This document shows positions 8,276-17,793 of a DNA stretch of 48,245 bases, piece after piece. This stretch comes from Photobacterium frigidiphilum (lineage in GTDB: Bacteria > Pseudomonadota > Gammaproteobacteria > Enterobacterales > Vibrionaceae), in the NCBI RefSeq assembly GCF_003025615.1, contig NZ_PYMJ01000040.1, positions 1-48,245 on the forward strand, given 5' to 3'. Below the pieces are notes generated by a model, which was not told the DNA's origin, made no database searches, and saw only the letters and a list, made by a program, of their open reading frames with translations. Position numbers and translations under genes: made by a program. How positions within the stretch are numbered: the stretch's first letter is position 1; each line of letters opens with the position of its first letter.

Positions 8276-9394
8276 TTAGGGTATATCAGTAAAGTACTTA
8301 TTCAGTGCTTGACGCCATTCATTACTTTGACGAATTTTTAACAGCGATCGATTCAGCTCTTCTTCATAAGGGCTGTTATCTTCAATGGCGAAGCCGTAGT
8401 TCTGCTTTTCGAATTGATACGGCAGTACAATCATATCTGTATACACGCCACGTTCTTTCGCCTTTTTTATCTGATATTTCAGGACAGGATCATCAGCGAT
8501 CACGGCTTCTATTTCATTTTTTTCTAATGCGACTAGCATATCTTCTACCGTATTATACGCTTTATGAACAATGCTGTGATTGGTGAGAAACTGAGACGAT
8601 GTAGATGACTTTTTAGCGCCTGTTTTAATGTTCGCGAGATCATTCGGATTCTTGATATCTGAATTTAATAAGCCCAATGTAAATGTACTGGCGAGAACAG
8701 CCGTAATACTGGCAATAAATAGTGTGGAGAAAATGGCAAGGATTACAGTCAAAACGCGCCCCGACAGCGTCTTAAACTCGAAATAATTAAAGGGTCCTTT
8801 GGTTATAAAGAGTAAGCCTAAAATGAACCCTTCAACGAACCGTGCTGGGCGGGTTTGCATAGAATAGAGCTTGTCGTTTACCTTGTTTTCAAGAAAATAA
8901 AAGACGCTACCAATTAATGCGGCGGCACATAAGAGAATTGCTAATACCAGTAAGAGTTTTTTGTTAGTTAGAATATTGATTATTGATGCTAGGTAGCCTT
9001 GTTTCTTAACTGCAATGGCAAGGTGTGTTTCATAAAACGAGTGTGAAAAGTCTAAGCGTTCTTCTCTTTCTGGGGTGATTGAAATACACGAAATTCCAAT
9101 GTTGATCTTACCTTCAGCGACGGCATCGAGTAATTCTGTCAGGGGGTATTGCTTGATTTCGTATTGTAAATTTAAACGTTTAGCTATTTGTTCCCACAGT
9201 AGTATTGTTAACCCGGTGTAGTCTTCGTCGTTTTCGTGAATAACAAAGGGAGGGCAATGATAGCTTCCAACTTTAATCAATGAGTCTTGTTTTATATTGT
9301 TGGTTGAAGTGCTTTGTGCAGGAACCGATATAAACATGAATAAGAGGCAGAACAGAATAGAAAGTGGTTTGGTGATTGATTTAGTTTCTGCCAT
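8276..9394 (-). CDS. Ionotropic glutamate-receptor-like channel / solute-binding membrane protein
   Basis: The layout is that of prokaryotic glutamate receptors such as GluR0. A signal segment (about 10-27) is followed by the first half of a type-3 solute-binding domain (S1, about 38-131), with the amino-acid-binding pattern ITPEREERLDFS around Arg110. Then come a transmembrane helix (about 147-168), a re-entrant pore-like stretch (about 186-203, EGFILGLLFITKGPF), a second helix (about 211-236) ending ITAVLASTF, and the second half of the binding domain (S2, about 246-370). The potassium filter TVGYGD of GluR0 is not present, so ion selectivity is unknown. AGGAGGG precedes the ATG. It is convergent with ravA-viaA. 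A bacterial sensor or regulator of transport remains possible. Confidence 0.8.
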   Translation of the reverse strand: MAETKSITKPLSILFCLLFMFISVPAQSTSTNNIKQDSLIKVGSYHCPPFVIHENDEDYTGLTILLWEQIAKRLNLQYEIKQYPLTELLDAVAEGKINIGISCISITPEREERLDFSHSFYETHLAIAVKKQGYLASIINILTNKKLLLVLAILLCAAALIGSVFYFLENKVNDKLYSMQTRPARFVEGFILGLLFITKGPFNYFEFKTLSGRVLTVILAIFSTLFIASITAVLASTFTLGLLNSDIKNPNDLANIKTGAKKSSTSSQFLTNHSIVHKAYNTVEDMLVALEKNEIEAVIADDPVLKYQIKKAKERGVYTDMIVLPYQFEKQNYGFAIEDNSPYEEELNRSLLKIRQSNEWRQALNKYFTDIP

Positions 9395-9443
9395 AACGAC
9401 CCTCCTTTAAAAAATGACGAACAATCTAGCGAATGATTGTTTG

Positions 9444-9473
9444 TATAAATATAAATATAAATATAAGTATAAG
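9444..9473. repeat. Five tandem TATAA(A/G) hexamers
   Basis: Three copies of TATAAA are followed by two of TATAAG without interruption, in the divergent spacer between the channel-like gene and the NfeD gene. Such a hexamer run can change length by slippage and also resembles repeated -10 elements. Confidence 0.85.
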
Positions 9474-9662
9474 CCCCATAACTGCTATTCGTGATGATTA
9501 TTGAGAGGTAGTTAGGTAACTGTATTACACCATGTTTTTTATGTGTGTATTTAAGGTTGAACTATGCTTATAAAGTCGAGCTTATCGTCACTAAGATACT
9601 AACCCACCAGCACACTATCGTTTTAGGTTGGTATCGACACTTAATTAGGTAGAGGAGTCTAT

Positions 9663-11132
9663 ATGAAATTTCTCTCTCTCTGCGTATTCGTTACTACGCT
9701 ATTGCTTCATTCTATTTCGGCGTTAGCGGATGATGTATGGGTTGTCGAAATAAACGGTGGTATTGGACCTGCAACAAGCGATTTTGTTGCTAGGGAAATC
9801 GAACAAGCGCAAATAGATAACGCATCCCTTGTCGTTCTCAAAATGAATACTCCCGGAGGGTTAGATACCTCTATGCGAGACATTATTCGTGCAATAACTA
9901 CGTCATCTGTACCTATCGCTACTTGGGTTGGCCCTGCGGGATCTCGTGCAGCCAGTGCGGGTACGTATATATTATTGGCAAGTCATATCGCTTCAATGGC
10001 TCCGGGTACCAACCTTGGCGCAGCGACGCCTGTTTCATTAGGGGGCGGGAAAGCACCTGATAAATCAGATAATCCATTTGCGCCGAAAGGTGATTCGCAA
10101 AAAGGTGATGAAAACAGCGCCAAGAAAGATGATTCAACGAGCGACGATAAGTCAGTAACAAGCAAGTCAGATGATGAGGCTAAAAGCAGCGAATCGGATC
10201 AACAAGAAGGACGAGTAAAAGCCACTACGGCAATGGAAAAGAAAGTTATCAATGATGCGGCTGCGTACATCGTGAGCTTGGCAAAATTGCACGGCAGGAA
10301 TGACGTGTGGGCAGAGAAAGCCGTTCGTGAAGCAGCCAGTTTAGATTCAGAAAATGCGCTAACTGAAAATGTGATTGATTTTCTAGCATCAAACCTAGAT
10401 CAAGTCGTCGAAAAAACGAATGGTAAAACGGTTGTTATCAATGGCGTTGAACAAGAAATGTCACTGGCTAATGTTCAGTTTATAGAACGAGAGCAAGATT
10501 GGCGTTTTAGTTTGTTATCTGTCATCACCAATCCTAATGTTGCCTATATTCTTATGTTGATTGGCATCTACGGTCTATTACTTGAATTCTATAACCCTGG
10601 TGTCGGGCTACCCGGTGTAATGGGCGGCATTTGCCTTTTACTCGCGATGTATTCATTGCAAATGCTACCAGTGAGTTATGCGGGGCTTGGCTTATTGCTG
10701 TTAGGTATCGCATTAATGATTGCAGAGGCATTTACACCTAGTTTTGGTATTTTTGGCTTAGGTGGAGTAGTGGCATTTGTATTGGGCTCTATTATGCTGA
10801 TGGATACGGAATTACCGGGATACAAAATTGCTTTACCACTCATTATTGGGTTAACCGTTGTATCAGCTTTATTTACATTTGTAATGCTTTCCTTGTTATT
10901 AAAAACACGAAGAAAACCGGTTACAACGGGGGTCGACGTTATTATTGGTCAGTACGCCAAAGTTGTGAGTGGTTTTCCTGGCTCAGGGCGAGTTCTGGTT
11001 GATGGTGAAATTTGGCAGGCAAGATGCGCAGATGGTTTACTGGTAGGTCAACGGGTAATAGTTAAAAAGGTATCGGGTTTATGGCTTGATGTTGAAACCA
11101 GCTATGTCGATAAAAATTCGGATAAAGAGTAA
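9663..11132 (+). CDS. NfeD-family membrane serine protease (ClpP-class, STOPP pair)
   Basis: This is a membrane-anchored ClpP-fold protease fused to an NfeD OB-fold domain. Archaeal relatives cleave the C-terminus of the partner stomatin. A signal peptide (about 1-22) is followed by the protease domain. NTPGG at 62-66 and AASAGT place the nucleophile at Ser98, and MEKK (191-194) supplies the general-base lysine, either Lys193 or Lys194. Between them (about 128-187) lies a low-complexity insert rich in Lys, Asp and Ser. Several membrane helices span about 285-415. The C-terminal domain from TGVDVIIGQ to LDVE is NfeD-like. The slipin gene follows after 49 bases, the usual partner arrangement. 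Confidence 0.92.
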   Translation: MKFLSLCVFVTTLLLHSISALADDVWVVEINGGIGPATSDFVAREIEQAQIDNASLVVLKMNTPGGLDTSMRDIIRAITTSSVPIATWVGPAGSRAASAGTYILLASHIASMAPGTNLGAATPVSLGGGKAPDKSDNPFAPKGDSQKGDENSAKKDDSTSDDKSVTSKSDDEAKSSESDQQEGRVKATTAMEKKVINDAAAYIVSLAKLHGRNDVWAEKAVREAASLDSENALTENVIDFLASNLDQVVEKTNGKTVVINGVEQEMSLANVQFIEREQDWRFSLLSVITNPNVAYILMLIGIYGLLLEFYNPGVGLPGVMGGICLLLAMYSLQMLPVSYAGLGLLLLGIALMIAEAFTPSFGIFGLGGVVAFVLGSIMLMDTELPGYKIALPLIIGLTVVSALFTFVMLSLLLKTRRKPVTTGVDVIIGQYAKVVSGFPGSGRVLVDGEIWQARCADGLLVGQRVIVKKVSGLWLDVETSYVDKNSDKE

Positions 11133-11181
11133 TGGCACGAGTAAGACCATATTGAAGAATAACTAATAATAGGGGCTAATT

Positions 11182-11949
11182 ATGTTCATCTATACTATTG
11201 CGACAATTGTAGCACTTGTGTTTGTGCTACTTGTTAGTATGTTCAAGATATTACGAGAGTATGAACGTGCAGTTGTGTTCTTACTCGGACGGTTTTATGA
11301 AGTAAAAGGACCGGGATTAATCATCATTGTACCTATTATTCAGCAAATGGTAAGAGTGGACCTACGAACCATTGTACTTGATGTACCTACACAAGATTTG
11401 ATTACCCGAGATAACGTGTCGGTTAAGGTGAACGCTGTCGTATATTTTCGGGTGGTCGAACCGAAAATGGCCATCAATAACGTAGAAAACTACCTTGAAG
11501 CAACCAGTCAGTTATCTCAAACCACTTTGCGTTCTGTACTTGGTCAACATGAGCTTGATGAGCTTTTGTCAGCAAGGGAAGAGTTAAATCGGGATTTACA
11601 GGGAATACTTGATCAACATACCGATAACTGGGGGATTAAAATTGCCAATGTTGAAATTAAGCATGTTGATCTGGACGACAGCATGGTGCGTGCTTTAGCT
11701 AAACAAGCAGAGGCAGAACGATCTCGTCGGGCGAAAGTCATTCATGCGACGGGTGAGTTAGAAGCGTCAGCGAAGCTACGTCAAGCGGCGGAAGTATTAA
11801 ATAAAGCGCCAAATGCGATTCAACTTCGTTATATGCAAACATTAACTGAAGTGGCGAATGATAGAACAACAACCATTGTCTTTCCTATGCCTATCGATAT
11901 GGTGGCAAAGTTTACAGAAGTAATGAAAGCCTCGAATAAAGAAGAGTAA
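11182..11949 (+). CDS. Slipin / stomatin-like SPFH-domain membrane protein
   Basis: This is a prohibitin-homology (SPFH) protein anchored by one N-terminal hydrophobic hairpin (about 1-23). It forms membrane microdomain scaffolds. The segments EYERAVVFLLGRF, GPGLIIIVPII and QTTLRSVLGQHELDELLSARE are typical of slipins, and a charged coiled-coil (about 165-210, AKQAEAERSRRAKVIHATGE) follows. The length of 255 residues is normal. It forms an operon with the NfeD protease gene, whose archaeal homologue uses stomatin as substrate. A GGGGCT site precedes the ATG. Confidence 0.93.
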   Translation: MFIYTIATIVALVFVLLVSMFKILREYERAVVFLLGRFYEVKGPGLIIIVPIIQQMVRVDLRTIVLDVPTQDLITRDNVSVKVNAVVYFRVVEPKMAINNVENYLEATSQLSQTTLRSVLGQHELDELLSAREELNRDLQGILDQHTDNWGIKIANVEIKHVDLDDSMVRALAKQAEAERSRRAKVIHATGELEASAKLRQAAEVLNKAPNAIQLRYMQTLTEVANDRTTTIVFPMPIDMVAKFTEVMKASNKEE

Positions 11950-12149
11950 CTGCGCCCTAGTTAGCACAAGTCCTTAATGAGAAAGAGGTGAGTAGCTTTT
12001 CATCAAATAAACGTGTTTGTCATAAAGAATCTCCTTAGATTCATTTGAAACAGGTACAATGGAAGCATTATTGAAGTGTTCAGCTTCGACGCTAAATTCG
12101 AATGCGATTCGGATGTTATGCGAACCTCATGTTCCATTGGTAAAGTGTA

Positions 12150-13166
12150 ATGACTCAAAAGAAAAACAAACCAACACAGAAGAAAAAAGGGTTACACCCC
12201 CGTAACCCTCATAGTCAACGTTATGATTTTAATGCGTTGATATTAAGTTGCCCTGATTTAACGCCGTTTGTTGCTGAAAATCAATTCGGTGATCTGTCTG
12301 TTGATTTTTCCGATCCTGCTACTGTAAAAATGTTAAACAAAGCATTACTACACCATTTTTATAACGTCGAAAATTGGGATATTCCTCTAGGTTACTTGTG
12401 TCCACCTATTCCTGGTCGTGCTGACTATATTCACCATATTGCGGATTTATTGGCTAAGTCTAACGAAGGCGTTATTCCTCAAGGTAAGCACATTAATGGC
12501 TTAGATATTGGCATGGGCGCGAATTGCGTTTACCCGATAATTGGTCATCGAGCTTATGGTTGGCGTTTTGTAGGTTCAGATGTTGATGCATTATCAATAA
12601 AATCGGCAAAATTTATTGTCGATTCTAATCGTTCATTAGCGGGTGGCATTAAGTGCCGATTACAGAAAAAATCGGATAATATCTTTACTGGCATAATCAA
12701 TGCTAACGATATCTTTGATTTCACCATGTGTAATCCACCGTTTCATGCTTCATTAGAAGAAGCAACGGCGGGATCTGAACGTAAGGTACGTAACCTTAGT
12801 ACGAATGCGCACAAAAAAGGCAGCAACAAAAAAGCCGAACTTTTTGCCAAGAGTAATACCAACAAACCTGTTTTAAATTTTGGTGGTCAAAAAGCGGAAC
12901 TTTGGTGCCCAGGTGGTGAAGCTGCATTTATTCAGCGTATGATCACCGAGAGCTCAGATAAGCCTGAAAATTGCTTCTGGTATTCGACACTAGTATCTAA
13001 GAAAGAAAACTTACCAGCGCTTTATAAAGCCTTAAAGCAAGTGAACGCTGTTGATGTTCGTACCATTGATATGGCACAAGGGCAAAAAGTGACCCGCGTT
13101 GTGGCATGGACATTTCTATCGAAAGAACAACAAACACAATGGCGTGAAGAACGCTGGAGTGTGTAA
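12150..13166 (+). CDS. rlmF: 23S rRNA adenine-1618 N6-methyltransferase
   Basis: RlmF methylates N6 of A1618 in 23S rRNA using S-adenosylmethionine. The N-terminus is basic (KKNKPTQKKKGLHPRNPHSQRYDF). The cofactor motif LDIGMGANCVYP is at about 118-129 and the amino-group methyltransferase motif NPPF at 195-198. The conserved WDIPLGYLCPPIPGRADYIH stretch identifies the family. The length of 338 residues is slightly more than in E. coli (308), owing to a Lys-rich insert after NPPF. It appears to be a single gene, convergent with the LysR gene downstream. Confidence 0.95.
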   Translation: MTQKKNKPTQKKKGLHPRNPHSQRYDFNALILSCPDLTPFVAENQFGDLSVDFSDPATVKMLNKALLHHFYNVENWDIPLGYLCPPIPGRADYIHHIADLLAKSNEGVIPQGKHINGLDIGMGANCVYPIIGHRAYGWRFVGSDVDALSIKSAKFIVDSNRSLAGGIKCRLQKKSDNIFTGIINANDIFDFTMCNPPFHASLEEATAGSERKVRNLSTNAHKKGSNKKAELFAKSNTNKPVLNFGGQKAELWCPGGEAAFIQRMITESSDKPENCFWYSTLVSKKENLPALYKALKQVNAVDVRTIDMAQGQKVTRVVAWTFLSKEQQTQWREERWSV

Positions 13167-13182
13167 GACGTTGTTCAAACTG

Positions 13183-13208
13183 GAAAGTGGGTCTTAGGAC
13201 TCGCTTTC
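13183..13208. terminator. Possible stem-loop between convergent rlmF and LysR gene
   Basis: GAAAGTGGGTC (13183-13193) can pair with the region ending GCTTTC at 13208, with two G-T wobbles and a very small loop. It lacks a long T-run, so termination is only a guess. Confidence 0.35.
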
Positions 13209-13222
13209 AATTGTGAGTCTGT

Positions 13223-14191
13223 TCACTTTGATTGTTCGACTCTATTTTGTTTGCCGTACATCTCATCAAAATTAGGGATATGCTTTTCCCATATTGGTAT
13301 ATCTTCACCTATTATGGATTTCAGCGTATCGATGAACAATTTAGTTTTTATAGGAGCATCTCTGTGAGGATATACGGCGTAAAACGTACCGAAATCATCT
13401 AAGTGAAGCTGCGTCATTATCGGTATGAGTTTACCTTCCAATATTTCGTTTTCAATCATTTGCGCGGTTACTACGGCTAACATGTTTCCGGCTACCGCTG
13501 TTTTCGTAATCATTTCAACATCATTTACTTTATAAGCAACATTCAATTGAAGCTTTTTGCTTTCTTTGTTGCCATCAAAGTAGGTAAATTTATCGATTAA
13601 AAGCCCCGGAGCGGCATAAACAGCAGCAGGTAATGCTTCCAATCGTTCTATTGTTTTAATTTCCCCGTGTTTTTCAATGAACTCTGGGGATGCGACAATT
13701 AATAACCTGTTACGAGCCACTTTTCTGATAATAAGACTAGAGTTTTTCGGCTTGCCAATACGAAAACCAATATCAAACCCTTCACTGACCATGTCCATGA
13801 ATCGATCTTCTAAACGCAATTCAACATCTACCTCAGGGTATTGTTGCTGAAATGCCAATACTGCTTGTTGAACATATTGACGACCAAACATCGCTGTACT
13901 GGTGATCCGCAACACACCTTTGGGCTCAGAGTGGTAATTCTGTGCTAATCGGTGAGTGTCATTTAACAAGGTTCGTAATAATTTGGCTTGGTTCACCATT
14001 TCATTGCCAGCTGCGGTTAATGATAGCGAACGTGTTGTTCGGTTAAGCAAACGTACACCGACTTCATCCTCTAAGCGACTTATATGCTTCGAGATAACAG
14101 ATCTATCTACATTTCTTTGCTCAGATACTTTAGTAAATGAACCGAGTTCAATCACTTCAAGTAGTAGTAATAATCGACTTGAAAAATCCAT
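13223..14191 (-). CDS. LysR-family transcriptional regulator
   Basis: This is a DNA-binding regulator with an N-terminal winged helix-turn-helix (about 1-60, LEVIELGSFTKVSEQRNVDRSVISKHISRLE) and a C-terminal effector-binding domain (about 90-295). It belongs to the LysR branch in which a shorter open frame with PKGVLRITS marks the domain joint. The frame extends upstream to 14227, but the ATG at 14191 starts the standard MDFSSRLLLLLEVIELGSF and has an AAGGGTG site. It is divergent from the crotonase gene 136 bases away, which is the classical layout for a LysR regulator and its target. The effector is unknown. Confidence 0.92.
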   Translation of the reverse strand: MDFSSRLLLLLEVIELGSFTKVSEQRNVDRSVISKHISRLEDEVGVRLLNRTTRSLSLTAAGNEMVNQAKLLRTLLNDTHRLAQNYHSEPKGVLRITSTAMFGRQYVQQAVLAFQQQYPEVDVELRLEDRFMDMVSEGFDIGFRIGKPKNSSLIIRKVARNRLLIVASPEFIEKHGEIKTIERLEALPAAVYAAPGLLIDKFTYFDGNKESKKLQLNVAYKVNDVEMITKTAVAGNMLAVVTAQMIENEILEGKLIPIMTQLHLDDFGTFYAVYPHRDAPIKTKLFIDTLKSIIGEDIPIWEKHIPNFDEMYGKQNRVEQSK

Positions 14192-14327
14192 ACACACCCT
14201 TTGTTGCACTATTAGCACCAATATCATGTCAATTTAAGCATTTTTCTTATCTTATACCAAGCCTATACTTTGTACATATTGAGGGCTTGAGCTGATAAAG
14301 CCCATTTAAACAAGTGAGGAAAATTCC

Positions 14328-15140
14328 ATGAACAAGTTATCAATCACCCATAACAGTGGCATCGCAACCGTTACGATTAATAATCCACCGGTGAATGTGT
14401 TAACGATTGATCTTATTAATGAACTTAATGCGTTTGTTTTATCGCTAAAAGATGATCGTGATACAAAGGTCGTGGTATTCAAATCACTTCATGCTGAATT
14501 CTTTTTAGCTCACTTGGATCTGAATGTGATCAATGGTACTCAAGGTGGGCAAGCTGCATCAATTGAATTTAATCACATGATTGCCAATATTAAGACGATG
14601 AAACAGGTATCTGTTGCAGTGGTTGATGGTGTGGCGCGTGGGGGCGGTAATGAGTTTGTGATGGCTTGTGATTTAGCTTATGGCACAGAAAATTCTGCGT
14701 TTGCTCAGCCAGAAATTCATGTGAATATCCCAACGGGTGGTCAAGGCGCTGTACAGTTTGCTAGACGACTTGGTAAAAACAAAGCGTTACAAGCACTGCT
14801 TCTTGGCAATGATTTCACGGCTCAGCAAGCAGAAGCGTTAAATATTATTACTCAGTATGTACCTAAAGCGGAGATGAATGGATTTTTATCCCAGACTCTC
14901 GGGGTTATTAGGCAATTAGAAGTGCGCGATATTGTGATGTATAAAGCGATCATCGAAGCTTCAATCAAAGATGAGAATGCAGGGGCAGAATTAGAGTTAC
15001 GCTATTTCCTTGAACGAGCTAAAGAAGATAAGACCCAAGCCATCATCGGGGCGTTTCTAAAGCACGGCGGACAAACCGAGCGTGAAGCAAAAGATATGCA
15101 AGGTATCTTTATGGATACTGCTGCGGAGCTGTCGGAATAA
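14328..15140 (+). CDS. Enoyl-CoA hydratase/isomerase family protein
   Basis: This is a crotonase-fold enzyme acting on acyl-CoA thioesters. ITHNSGIATVTINNPPVNVL opens the fold. The oxyanion-hole region FKSLHAEFFLAHLD and GGGNEFVMACDLAYG are present. Both glutamates that act in true hydratases appear to be kept (GGGNE and FAQPEIHVN). The C-terminal helical part (about 200-270) is typical, and 270 residues is a normal length. GTGAGGA precedes the ATG. The divergent LysR gene is the likely regulator. The substrate cannot be read from sequence; no other fatty-acid genes are adjacent. Confidence 0.88.
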   Translation: MNKLSITHNSGIATVTINNPPVNVLTIDLINELNAFVLSLKDDRDTKVVVFKSLHAEFFLAHLDLNVINGTQGGQAASIEFNHMIANIKTMKQVSVAVVDGVARGGGNEFVMACDLAYGTENSAFAQPEIHVNIPTGGQGAVQFARRLGKNKALQALLLGNDFTAQQAEALNIITQYVPKAEMNGFLSQTLGVIRQLEVRDIVMYKAIIEASIKDENAGAELELRYFLERAKEDKTQAIIGAFLKHGGQTEREAKDMQGIFMDTAAELSE

Positions 15141-15330
15141 GTCCAATTTCAGCATCATTAAAGGTAGCTGCACATAAAGATTGTGGTTGCCTTTACAGGA
15201 TATTACTCGGGCTATGGAAAAATACGGGCATTTCATTATCTTTGAATATATTCCCTACAAATTGAGAACGCTATTATTCGAAGATGCTTCATAATTAACA
15301 AATCAATACCGCCATATTGAAAGGAATTTT

Positions 15331-15903
15331 ATGCCCTCTAATTTTACCCTGCGATTCCGAAATAAAATGAAAAGTCGATTCATTGTAGTATTAAGCCTGT
15401 GCTTTGTATTATGGGGGTGCTCGACGTCTGTACAGGAATACAAAGAAAATACGCCAGCGTTTAACTTGTTCGAATATTTTGAAGGGGATGTACTGGCATG
15501 GGGAATGGTACAAGACTTCAATGGAAAGCTAACACGTCGTTTTGATGTCAAAATACGAGGGGTAGTGAAAGGCGACCTTTTAACGTTAAAGGAAGACTTC
15601 ACTTATGATGATGGAGAAAAGCAACAAAGAATATGGAAAATAACCCGTAATAAAGACGGGACGTATACAGGGGAAGCTGATGATGTGGTTGGGCAAGCGA
15701 CAGGCGTGGTTGCGGGTAACGCGTTAAATTGGCAATATTCACTGCGCCTTCCTGTTGATGGATCGGTTTATAACATCGCCTTTGATGATTGGATGTATCG
15801 CCAAGATAAAACCCATGTATTTAATATTGCTGAAATGCGAAAGTGGGGCTTTGGTGTCGGTAAAGTGACGTTATTTTTTGAAAAGCAAGATGTTGTAGAA
15901 TAG
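15331..15903 (+). CDS. DUF3833-family lipoprotein
   Basis: This is a predicted outer-membrane or periplasmic lipoprotein of unknown function. A signal peptide with basic N-region ends in the lipobox LWGC, giving lipidated Cys30. The mature part is beta-rich (FEYFEGDVLAWGMVQDFNGKLTRRF, FTYDDGEKQQRIWKI, GQATGVVAGNALNWQYSL), the pattern I recognise as DUF3833. The ATG at 15331 has an AAGGA site; an internal ATG at 15367 would give a shorter signal peptide but has no such site. It stands alone, convergent with ybjD. Confidence 0.85.
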   Translation: MPSNFTLRFRNKMKSRFIVVLSLCFVLWGCSTSVQEYKENTPAFNLFEYFEGDVLAWGMVQDFNGKLTRRFDVKIRGVVKGDLLTLKEDFTYDDGEKQQRIWKITRNKDGTYTGEADDVVGQATGVVAGNALNWQYSLRLPVDGSVYNIAFDDWMYRQDKTHVFNIAEMRKWGFGVGKVTLFFEKQDVVE

Positions 15904-15927
15904 CGATACTTAATGATAAAGAGACAA

Positions 15928-15958
15928 AATAGAGCCCAAATGCCAGATAGGCTCTATT
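15928..15958. terminator. Stem-loop between DUF3833 gene and ybjD
   Basis: AATAGAGCC (15928-15936) and GGCTCTATT (15950-15958) pair perfectly. The minus-strand side continues into ATTTTG, so it best suits termination of ybjD. Confidence 0.6.
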
Positions 15959-15970
15959 CATTAAGGTGAT

Positions 15971-17617
15971 TCACCCCATTCCACGTGACATGGCGACGAT
16001 ACGTTTTAATGTCCAACGTATAAGTAATGGGATTTTTTCTATATCAGACTCATCGGTGTATTTTACGATAGCGAGTGCAACATCAGGTTTTGCGTAACGC
16101 TTTAGTGCGCGAGATATGATTTTTTGAGGGGGAATCGGTGTATCAGGTTTTACATGAGCTAAGTCTCTAAACATTTGCTCATAGCCATGGTGATAAAGGA
16201 AATATTCTATATCGCGATTAGGCAAAATAGTTAAACGGTGTCGTTCTGCATCATTGCCTAGTAAGTTCTTTACCGTCTCGCCGTATTTTCGGCCAGCGGC
16301 ATCACCATCAGCTACTAAATGCCATTCAATACCCATCAAACGAGCAATCTTGATTAAAGGTTTTAACCCACTTTGGGCAAACTCGATAACTTGTACGCCT
16401 TCTGCGGCGAGGTTATAGCCACAGATTCGTGCTAGTTCGTTAAATAGCCATACTTCTGTCTCTCCCTCGACTAATAACCATGCACGAGCAAAGAGCGCAC
16501 TAGGGCGGTGAAGGCGAACATGAAATGAGATCCGGCGTTCTTCATCGCGTGAAAGTGAATTCTTATTAAGAGCAAAAACCTGTGTTCTATCTGGTTGGCG
16601 GATCAACTTCTTAATCGAACCGAGTGGCACTATCGATAAAAGATCGGGGCTATTCGTTGTTAGGATCTTTTGCATTGGCATACTGTCAACGAATGTCCAT
16701 GCTTGATGTAATACTGTTGGATGCAAACGACCTTCAGGATCTTCCAAGATCATAATTGGGCGAGAAATACGTTTTAATTCTACAGGCCCTCTTGCACGTA
16801 TATACGCATTTAATAAGCCCATTAAGACAAGACGACTTTGTTTAGACATTTGAGGCTGAGTCAGTTGTTCTAAAGGGTTTTCGCCATATTGGCTGTAGCT
16901 TGGGAAGTGAGCACGGTTAAAGTGGCTCGATCTATTATGAGGAGTAAAAGCAAAGTAATGATCAACAAGCGTGCGTAGGGCGTTTACACTGCTTTTTAGT
17001 TCACCTGAATTGACATGACCGGGCTGTGTCATTAAACGCCGACAGGTATTATCGAGGCGACGCTCAATACGTAATTTTTTGGCTTGTTCATCAGAATGTT
17101 GTATTGCTTGTTCTAACGTTTCATCACGTAACCGTCGTGCATCTCTAATTCGTACAACTGGGTGAAGAATCATTAAGTGCTTAATAAGTTTATCTGTATC
17201 TTCGCACTCGACTTTTGTCCCGTTGCGATCTAAAAAGAAACGTTCCGTTGTTACTTTATCGTCTTGGTTTGTGGCACTGAGTTGATAATATAAGTGCTTA
17301 ATGCCTTCACGAGTAACCCAAGTAGGAGAGAACGCTTTGTATCTTCTTGCTTTATGTTCTCCAGCGAAATCTTCTTTCCAGTGTAAGACTATTTGAAGAT
17401 TTGTTTGTTTTTCATGCCCGAGTGCGTAGTCGACATGAAAATCAGAAAATTTAAATGTGTAGAATTCGGTATTAACAGCAAGTGCAATACTTAATGCATC
17501 AAGGAGTGATGATTTACCCCAAGCATTTTCACCAATCAGTACGCTTAATTGGTTGAAAGACAGCGACAGGCGTTTAATGCCTCGAAAACCAGAAACTTCA
17601 ATACGTTCTAAATGCAT
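15971..17617 (-). CDS. ybjD: OLD-family ATPase/TOPRIM nuclease YbjD
   Basis: This protein has an SMC-like ATPase N-terminus and a C-terminal TOPRIM domain, as in overcoming-lysogenization-defect (OLD) nucleases. Walker A GENAWGKS is at 29-36. The Walker B region is LEDPEGRLHP. The TOPRIM metal site is made by LLVEGETEVWLF and VADGDAAGRKYG. Its 548 residues and whole-length resemblance to E. coli YbjD (about 552) identify it. No partner UvrD-like helicase (GajB type) is adjacent, so it is the stand-alone class. It may act in DNA repair or defence, but the role of YbjD is not settled. Confidence 0.92.
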   Translation of the reverse strand: MHLERIEVSGFRGIKRLSLSFNQLSVLIGENAWGKSSLLDALSIALAVNTEFYTFKFSDFHVDYALGHEKQTNLQIVLHWKEDFAGEHKARRYKAFSPTWVTREGIKHLYYQLSATNQDDKVTTERFFLDRNGTKVECEDTDKLIKHLMILHPVVRIRDARRLRDETLEQAIQHSDEQAKKLRIERRLDNTCRRLMTQPGHVNSGELKSSVNALRTLVDHYFAFTPHNRSSHFNRAHFPSYSQYGENPLEQLTQPQMSKQSRLVLMGLLNAYIRARGPVELKRISRPIMILEDPEGRLHPTVLHQAWTFVDSMPMQKILTTNSPDLLSIVPLGSIKKLIRQPDRTQVFALNKNSLSRDEERRISFHVRLHRPSALFARAWLLVEGETEVWLFNELARICGYNLAAEGVQVIEFAQSGLKPLIKIARLMGIEWHLVADGDAAGRKYGETVKNLLGNDAERHRLTILPNRDIEYFLYHHGYEQMFRDLAHVKPDTPIPPQKIISRALKRYAKPDVALAIVKYTDESDIEKIPLLIRWTLKRIVAMSRGMG

Positions 17618-17793
17618 AGCCCACCTTTGACGTTGAATGGCACATTATCATCAAGATATGCTCTATTAGATTACAGCACCTTGTAATGAAATTTGCCTGT
17701 TGTGCTCACAGATTGGTATCATCTTGCTAAAATAAGGTGCTTCTTCAATTGCTTATCGTAGAAGTAATAAAATGAAATGACCGGAGATGTCAG

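Noticed and set aside
15220..15300. Short frame MEKYGHFIIF... before the DUF3833 gene
   Set aside because: It has only 26 codons, no ribosome binding site and no supporting context.
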